Below are positions 57,783-64,000 of a stretch of DNA of 64,000 bases, piece by piece. The notes beneath the pieces are model-generated. The model had not been told where the DNA came from and did not search any database. It was given only the letters and a program-made list of their open reading frames with translations. Both the position numbers and the translations under genes were made by a program. Each line of letters opens with the position of its first letter. Within the stretch, counting starts at the first letter, position 1. Origin of the DNA: Caenorhabditis remanei (lineage: Eukaryota; Nematoda; Chromadorea; Rhabditida; Rhabditidae); contig NC_071333.1 of assembly GCF_010183535.1 (NCBI RefSeq), positions 7,934,587-7,998,586 of the forward strand, written 5' to 3'.

Positions 57783-60001
57783 ATGTGTTTACCATCAGGA
57801 AAACCTCCTACACCTATGCTCTATTCTCAACAAATCCCCTTGAAAAATCTCTACTCTCAGTTTTCTGCTGGATTATTAGATGTAAGTTTACCTCAATCAA
57901 GTTGCGTTTTGCCTCTCAAGACACCTGTGTTTATTCAGACTCACGGCGCCACAATTCCATCATTGGACTCATGTCCTTTGCTTCTTCAGACCGCCAGCCT
58001 TCCTTCTTTGTCGCACATTGGGCTTCCGCACTCTTTGGTTTGTTCATTTGCCCATTTCCGCTTGTTTCTCACCCCCTTTTTCCTATTCTCATTTCTCCAA
58101 TCTTTTTCTCCAATCGACATACATTCAACTAGTACGGATTCTCATTTGGCAAATGCAATTTTGTTGCAGGAATCAGCCGTGTTGCACTCAGCTTCGGAGC
58201 CGCCAATGGAGATGCGAATTGATACGAGTAGTAAGTGAAATCGGATGAAAATAAGAAAAGATCCTATCAATTCTCTCACATTTTTTATTCTCAGGTCTCA
58301 GTTCTCAGTTCATAAGTCAAAATCAGAGAAAGATGATATTGATGATAAGTCATCTGATTTTCCTTATCAATCAACCACTAGCGCAGTAAATTCACTTTTT
58401 TCTTTTCCAAACCGTTCTCGTTGATTTTATTCTTTGGTTGTTCTCAACACGTCTCGGCTATGTTTATCCTAATAGCGGCTACTATCTTTTCACAATTTCT
58501 CTCAAAATCACACGTTTTTCCTTTCTTGACAAGTTTTCATGGTGTCATTGAAAAATGATGAAAATAGATGAGAGGTCGACGAGAATGAAAACTAGGAATA
58601 CTGATTGAACCAAAACCAAAGGAGATTAGTATTTTCATATCATGTTTTTCAGAGCACTTCCATGTGTTTGTGGGAGATTTGAGCAAAGATGTGAGCAATG
58701 AACTTCTCAAGTCTACATTTCAGAAGTATGGAGAAGTCAGGTGAGCTCGAGTTGAATAACATCTGCAAAATTTGCTAAGCATGGTTGTATTTGAAAGAAG
58801 CATCCAAATTCCCCCTGTGAAAAAAACGAATCTTAAGTTTTCAGTGAAGCAAAAGTGATTCGAGATGCTCAGACTCAGAAATCGAAGGGATACGGATTTG
58901 TATCATTCCCCAATAAACAAGTGAGAAATCTATCTTCTTTATTATCACACTCCTATCACATACTTGGAACACTCTTCTCAAAACAAACATCTCGCTTTCA
59001 GAATGCCGAGAACGCAATCGCCGGCATGAATGGAAAATGGATAGGTAAACGGGCGGTGCGGACCAACTGGGCAGCACGAAAAAACAGCGAGGAGAACCGA
59101 GACAAATTGACTTTTGAACAGGTGTGACATGACAAGATTAGCAAAAAACAACTAAAGATTGATGGGATTTAGGTGTTTAACTCGACAAAGGCGGACAACA
59201 CATCAGTTTATGTCGGGAACATCAGCCAACAGACAACAGGTAAGAAACAATCAGACAGTGTAAAAGAGGGATCAGTGCATTATGATGAGGGCAACAGTTT
59301 TACATCCAAAAACTGAGATGGGACTATGTGAGATCACGGAAACTTGGAAATTCACAGGAAAATCTTTGGTTTGTCCTAAATTATTTTCCTTGACTTTACT
59401 TTCTGTTTCAAGTTTACTTTCCCACAATTTATTCCTTCTTGAACCAGTTTCCATCCCTTATCAAACTTTCTAACGAATATGAGGATATCATGGTCTCATA
59501 TCCCATAACTGCTGTTCGACACTTCCGCCTGGTAGACAAGGCAATGAACGTAACGCGGATTTGATTAATGATTGTCTCACTCCTTATCAGATTTATCCAA
59601 TTTTCTTCTTTTTTTATAGAGACCGATCTTCGTGAATCGTTCTCAACATATGGTGATATTGCGGAAGTTCGTGTTTTCAAAACACAGAGATATGCATTTG
59701 TACGTTATGACAAGAAGGAGTGTGCCACGAAAGCAATCATGGAAATGAATGGAAAAGAGTTGACTGGGAATCAGGTCAGATGCTCTTGGGGACGTACTCA
59801 GGCAGTGGTAATAAAAGATCACAAATTAAGTAGAGTGTATTTTTATTTTTGTAGCCTAGTCAAGCGTTAAATCCGCTCCCGATTGATTTGTCATCACTGA
59901 TGATGCCGACAATGATGCCAACAACGATTCCAATGATGCAGAATCCATTCTTGAATTACGAGCCAACAACTCTTCTGTACAGTTCTTTTCCACAATGGTG
60001 A
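57783..60001 (+). CDS. tiar-3: TIA-1/TIAR-like RNA-binding protein with two RRMs
   Basis: Nine exons: 57783-57881, 57939-58037, 58170-58230, 58653-58740, 58845-58920, 59002-59121, 59173-59239, 59620-59807 and 59855-60001; frames agree and give 314 residues. TTTCAG at 57768-57773 precedes the ATG. Residues 1-86 are Pro/Leu/Ser-rich. RRM one, about 87-165: KHFHVFVGDLSKDVSNELL (RNP2), SKGYGFVSFPNKQ (RNP1) and NAIAGMNGKWIGKRAVRTNW, matching TIA-1 RRM2. RRM two, about 190-262: SVYVGNISQQTT, RYAFVRYDKKECATKAI and VRCSWGRTQA, matching TIA-1 RRM3. The C-terminus is Met/Pro-rich (MMPTMMPTTIPMMQNP). RRM1 of TIA-1 is absent. TIA proteins bind U-rich RNA and act in splicing and stress granules; tiar-3 itself is little studied. 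Confidence 0.9.
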
Positions 60002-61133
60002 TTAATTTATTTTAACTTTGGCCCAAATGGGAAAAAAAATAATGAAAAACTGGGAATCGTTAATGAGTCAGGAAGAAAAGTTTTGTTTCGTCATTTGCTA
60101 TTCAAATTTTGTGTTTTCCAACTTTTTGGTGTGAGTCACTTTTTTTTCTTTTTTCCGGTGTTTCATTGTTTCATTCCTGTAGGTTCATGTCTTAATTTCG
60201 CAATTTTTCATTAATTCATCTTTATTCTGATTGGTGTGGTGCACTTTACTCCTTTTTCATACTTTTTCTGTCTTTTGACTGACTTTTGTATCACTTTTCT
60301 TCTCATTCTCCATTTTAAATTTATTTTTTCTTCTCGCCACTCTCTTTCCAAAAAGAGGACATTCATTTTTGTTTGTGCAAAACGAATGAAATAAATTATT
60401 GCGACTATGGAAAAGATGATCTACACTACAATCGACAAGTTGGACACATTGGGAATAAAGTACAGTAACCACGGCAGATCCACCTAAATTACATGTTTTT
60501 CTTCATTCAGGGCTATTGTACTCCAGAATTTTAATGACCAAGTACTTGAATGTTTTCAAAGTTTCGAAAAGTTTTCAACAATGTACTTCTCATACGATCT
60601 CTATTGCTTGTTGTCTTCTAACACAGTGTTTCATATTTTTGCACTTTCAAAACACTTCAAGAAGTTTTCCGGTCCTTCATTTGAATACTCACTCTATTCC
60701 TAGTATCATTGAAAGAAAAAAACCAGAACCTGCAGAGGAAGACAGGAAACAAGAGTGAATAGTCACTAAATTCAAAAGTACAATGTCCTCTAGTCCTGGG
60801 GGTCCGCCCATTTTGCGACAAGAAAGTCTGTGTGTCTACCAACTGATATAAAATGACGATCTCACTTTAACTATACGTGATTCAGAAACAAATCGACGGA
60901 TCAGTGTGGCATTTGACTCCTCCTCCTTCTACTGCTAATACTACTACTACAACTTGTCCGTTTACTCTTTCCCGCTATCAGACAACTTCTCTCTGCAATC
61001 TTTTTCATTGCCTCCTGACAAGGTCACTGATATCCGACCGCCCAGCAAGAAAGGGGCACCTTCGCTTCCTTCCGAAAAATCACTGCGACTGCCCTATTCA
61101 AACTTGGCGCAGCCGTCTATCATTCAGGCCCAC
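60002..61133. other. 3' flank of tiar-3 and promoter of the next CAP gene
   Basis: T-rich 3' UTR-like DNA to about 60,400 (an AATAAA lies near 60,390), then AT-rich spacer. An open frame running in phase into the CAP gene from 60954 lacks a better start and is probably 5' UTR; CATTCAG at 61121-61127 could be a trans-splice acceptor. Confidence 0.4.
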
Positions 61134-62716
61134 ATGTCACTGTCACTATCACTCGCTCTTTTTTCACTTCTCTTTTTTCAAATACCGACAACTGATGCAA
61201 AAAGCGTAAGGGACATTGCTATAAAGGATATAATTCCCTTTCACTTATATCTTTCTTTGCAGATTACGGTATCAGTCAGGCAGTATACTGGACTACGAAG
61301 AAGTGATATCCGAGGTGTTGAGAATCAGTATTACTACTTCCAATTCTGCACATGCCCGAAATCCTTCACAGATCGGAACCTACCTTCTCAAGTAAACAAG
61401 TGTACCTGTTCCGATGCTCAAAAGTACAGTAACCCCTTGTCTCTCTTTTCATACAACGATAAACTTTTCAGAGGCAAGAAACTGGATGACTCCATCCCCC
61501 AAGCCAAGTTTTTCTCCAGCTCACTCAATTGTGGCACAGGTTCCTGTATCAACGCAAAAATTGACAATGAGGTACTACCTTTAGTGTTTTTCAAAGATCG
61601 TTGTTTTATCAAATGTTTTATTACAGCAGGGTGAAACGTTGTTTGTCAAAGTGTTCATTGGTTCTACAATTCTCACCTATCCAGAATTCCAAATGCTTCC
61701 GGTCAGGTCTACTAAGAGTGATGTTATCCTAAAAACCAAGAAGAGCTCAAAAATCAGACTAACTTTCACTACTGAAACTGATAAAGATGAGCAGAGTTCT
61801 AGAACTGCAATTGAGAGGACCCATTGGAGCAATTCCATTCTTCATGATGCCAAAGGAGGAGCTCTCGACTTTTTCAGTAGACTTACAAACCAGAAGAAAC
61901 TGGATTTCAAGACTCCATCAATCCCACTTGATACTGATGTGAGAAGACTAAGTAATGTAAGTTCGATAAGACGGTTTTGTAAATCATCTGTAATATGTGT
62001 TTCAGATCGGTGCAATCAAATCCTATTTGTTCTCCAAAAGCAAAATTGACAAACAGGATCCAGCCCGTTACGATATTTCAAAACTCAAAGAATGGCTTGT
62101 ATCCTATCACAATGTATACCGAGCGAAACATAATGCTCCAGCCCTTATCAATGATCTGGTTCTTGAAAGCCGTGGAAAACGATGGGCTGATGAACTGGCT
62201 TATCATAAAGGATGTCTGGTTCACGAACAGCCAAGAACGTAAGTCCAATAGAGAGGCATGAGGCGCCACGGTGACAAGGTGTGAAAATGAAATGATCATT
62301 TTTTGTCTTTTTAGATACGGTGAAAACCTGTTCTTCTTTGGTGCTCGTCATCTTCCATCGCCACAAACATTGGCAGCTGCTATCATTCAAAGTTTCTATC
62401 TTGAAGGGATCGGATACAACTATTCAAGGTAATTAACTAACACGGAGAGAACTTTACAGTAATGATAATATGTATACAATTTAGCTGGAAACCAATGTCA
62501 TTCTTCAAAACTGGTCACTTCACACAACTCATCTGGAAAGATTCTCGCAAGATTGGAGTAGGAGTCTCTATTGTGAAATCCAGCTCAATCCGATCTCAAT
62601 GTGTCTCCTCGTCACCCAATATGTACTTCATTTTTGTTGTCGTCAAATATGATCCAGCTGGAAATTTTGAATCTCAGAAATCATATTTGAACAATGTGGA
62701 ACGACCGGTTGCATGA
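61134..62716 (+). CDS. Secreted CAP-domain protein with N-terminal extra domain
   Basis: Six exons: 61134-61205, 61263-61571, 61627-61956, 62006-62238, 62315-62428 and 62485-62716; frames agree and give up to 429 residues. Residues 1-22 are a signal peptide (MSLSLSLALFSLLFFQIPTT). Residues about 25-235 form a Cys-containing region that I do not recognise (YYYFQFCTCPKSFTDR, NKCTCSDAQK, LNCGTGSCIN). Residues about 250-425 are a CAP/SCP domain: KEWLVSYHNVYRAKHNAPAL, GKRWADELAYH, YGENLFFFGARHLPSP, KTGHFTQLIWKDSRKIGVGV and VVVKYDPAGNF, with the signature His and Glu present. A 48-nt piece at 61424-61471 has intron ends (GTACAG...TTTTCAG) but is also open in frame, so it may be an intron. The E3 acceptor is ACAGCAG, allowing one Gln more or less. 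The position after tiar-3 matches the C07A4.2/C07A4.3 pair in C. elegans (from memory). Confidence 0.88.
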
Positions 62717-62838
62717 TTATTTTATGCAAATTGCTTCACTTGCCATATTGGAACGACGTGGCAAGTATGATATTTGATGTCATACAGCCGGAATTTGTAT
62801 ATGTGTTTTTCAAGATCTCTCTTCATATTTCTTTTCTG

Positions 62839-62844
62839 AATAAA
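62839..62844 (+). promoter_or_regulatory. Poly(A) signal of the CAP gene ending at 62716
   Basis: AATAAA 123 bases after the stop codon. Confidence 0.6.
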
Positions 62845-63302
62845 AGTCTTCTTGTATGTTTCTCTTATTCACTGCGATGTATGTTTGCACAGAGAAACTA
62901 AAAAAGCCATAAAAACATTCATATCGACAGAAGAAAGCGAACAGTGAATACAGTTTTCTCTTTTCGAATGTGTTTCTCGAAATTTTGAACTTTTCGAAAA
63001 TGGGATAAAAAATCTTTCGGCTGAATTTTTTGAAACTTTTCGGAGAACGTCCATGAATCATAATCTAAAAAGTCGCACCCATACATTTTTAATATTTGTT
63101 CAGCTAAGAAACCTTCATATTTTTGTTGCTGATCAGAACTGCACTTTTCTTTTTTCATAAAATCTCATGACGAACAATTTCATATTTTAGTTTTTTTGTT
63201 ATTTCTCATACTTTTCATATTTGCTTGTTGAATTCTTACATGTTCCACATGCATCTTTGCTTTACCAACAATACACCGTCCCAACAGATTTCCTAGTTTC
63301 AG
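62845..63302. other. Short intergenic spacer
   Basis: AT-rich DNA between two CAP genes on the same strand. Only the trans-splice-type acceptor TAGTTTCAG ending at 63302 is notable. The distance (nearly 600 bases from the previous stop) is too long for a standard operon. Confidence 0.45.
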
Positions 63303-63311
63303 AATCTTAAA

Positions 63312-64000
63312 ATGCCGGTTCGTATCGGTGGTGTTGATCCAGAGCTAACTAAGCTCACTACAGTAAGTCAGTCATGACGTATCTCTTCTCTAAGTTTTCA
63401 TTATTTTCAGTTTGATTCTGTCATGGATTACATGAATTCCAAGGGTCAAATAGACAGAATTGATCCAGCTCACTATGACACCGAAGATCTCAAGAAATGG
63501 TTGCTTCACTATCATAATAAGTATCGAACACATCATAATGCCGGAAACATGGCCACAAATGGTGAATTGAACAAAGCTGCTCAAAAATGGGCAAACGAAA
63601 TGGCTCATCGTAAACAATGTTTGGTTCACGAACAACCATCAAAGCGAGTTTTCAAAATCGAATGAGGCGCTTTAAAAACTCATATTTCAGATACGGTGAA
63701 AACCTGAGTTACTTTGCTGCAACCCACTTCCCATCTCCCAATACCTGTGCCGCTGCCATTATTCAAGGTTTTTACACCGAAGGAGTTAGGTATGATTACT
63801 CCAGGTATGTTGTTCACGCAGTATTGTAGTTCATGTTTTCAAATTGACCAGATTTGATGCATCAAGTTGGACGAAAACTGGACATTTTACTCAACTCCTC
63901 TGGAAAGCTTCAGTCAATCTCGGTGTTGGTGTAGCAATTGTGAAACGTGGATCTATGCATCACATCTACGTTTGTCTCAAGTATGACCCACCAGGAAACA
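63312..64000 (+). CDS. CAP-domain protein, paralogue of the previous gene (3' end cut off)
   Basis: Exons: 63312-63362, 63411-63643, 63691-63804 and 63852 to beyond the window; at least 182 residues. The start MPVRIGGVDPELTKLTT follows a TTTCAG acceptor at 63297-63302 by nine bases, so it is likely trans-spliced. Unlike the neighbour, there is no signal peptide and no N-terminal extra domain. The CAP domain matches closely: RIDPAHYDTEDLKKWLLHYH, QKWANEMAHRKQCLVHEQ, YGENLSYFAATHFPSP and KTGHFTQLLWKASVNLGVGV, with His present in GHFTQ. Intron 2 (63644-63690, 47 nt) begins with GC rather than GT at exactly the position where the paralogue has GTAAGT. The C-terminal end lies outside the window. 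Confidence 0.88.

Noticed and set aside
1..64000. CRISPR array, bacterial operon or phage content
   Set aside because: No regularly spaced direct repeats and no prokaryotic gene organisation. Spliced genes, SL-type acceptors and tRNA structure are those of a nematode nucleus.

Overview
The window is nuclear DNA from a Caenorhabditis nematode, about 64 kb, AT-rich, with many short introns that almost all end in TTTTCAG-type acceptors. The gene content matches a segment of the C. elegans X chromosome: a moc-1-like MoeA gene, a NRF-6/OAC acyltransferase, unc-115 (abLIM), the KDEL receptor erd-2.1, tiar-3 and two neighbouring CAP-domain genes of the C07A4 type. I cannot name the species. It need not be C. 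elegans itself, because the F-box, JmjC and repeat content looks lineage-specific. Gene names rest on protein motifs and remembered synteny; no database search was made.

Layout. Positions 1-13,324 (minus) hold what I read as one unrecognised gene with five alternative N-terminal modules. All five leave in splice phase 1 and fit a single common exon at 908-757. A tRNA-Arg(ACG) lies antisense in its first intron. Positions 13.3-20 kb are repeat-rich: a small palindrome, a mariner element with perfect ends but a decayed transposase, a broken FTH fragment and an intact F-box/FTH gene. Positions 20.4-25.3 kb (minus) carry moc-1 and the OAC acyltransferase. Positions 27.3-31.8 kb (minus) carry a decayed and an intact JmjC demethylase-like gene in tandem. 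Positions 33-36.6 kb hold a MITE-like element, two more tRNA-Arg(ACG) genes and a tRNA relic. unc-115 (plus) runs from 38.5 to 42.3 kb. Then come a small GAPR-1-like CAP gene (plus, 45.3-46.8), erd-2.1 (minus, 47.2-48.9), a secreted charged protein (plus, 51.3-52.0), tiar-3 (plus, 57.8-60.0) and two CAP genes (plus, 61.1-62.7 and 63.3 to the window end, the last cut off).

The genes do not form one pathway. They cover cytoskeletal and axon guidance work (unc-115), Golgi-to-ER retrieval (erd-2.1), molybdenum cofactor synthesis (moc-1), membrane acyl transfer (oac), RNA binding (tiar-3), chromatin (JmjC) and extracellular or membrane-associated CAP proteins. Gene models below were assembled by hand and checked by reading-frame arithmetic across every intron. 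Where the arithmetic fails, I say so.

The points most worth a second look are the phase-matched cluster of alternative first exons on the left, the JmjC pair in which one copy has lost an iron ligand, and several splice oddities: a GG acceptor, a GC donor, two NAGNAG acceptors and two in-frame 48-nt introns.
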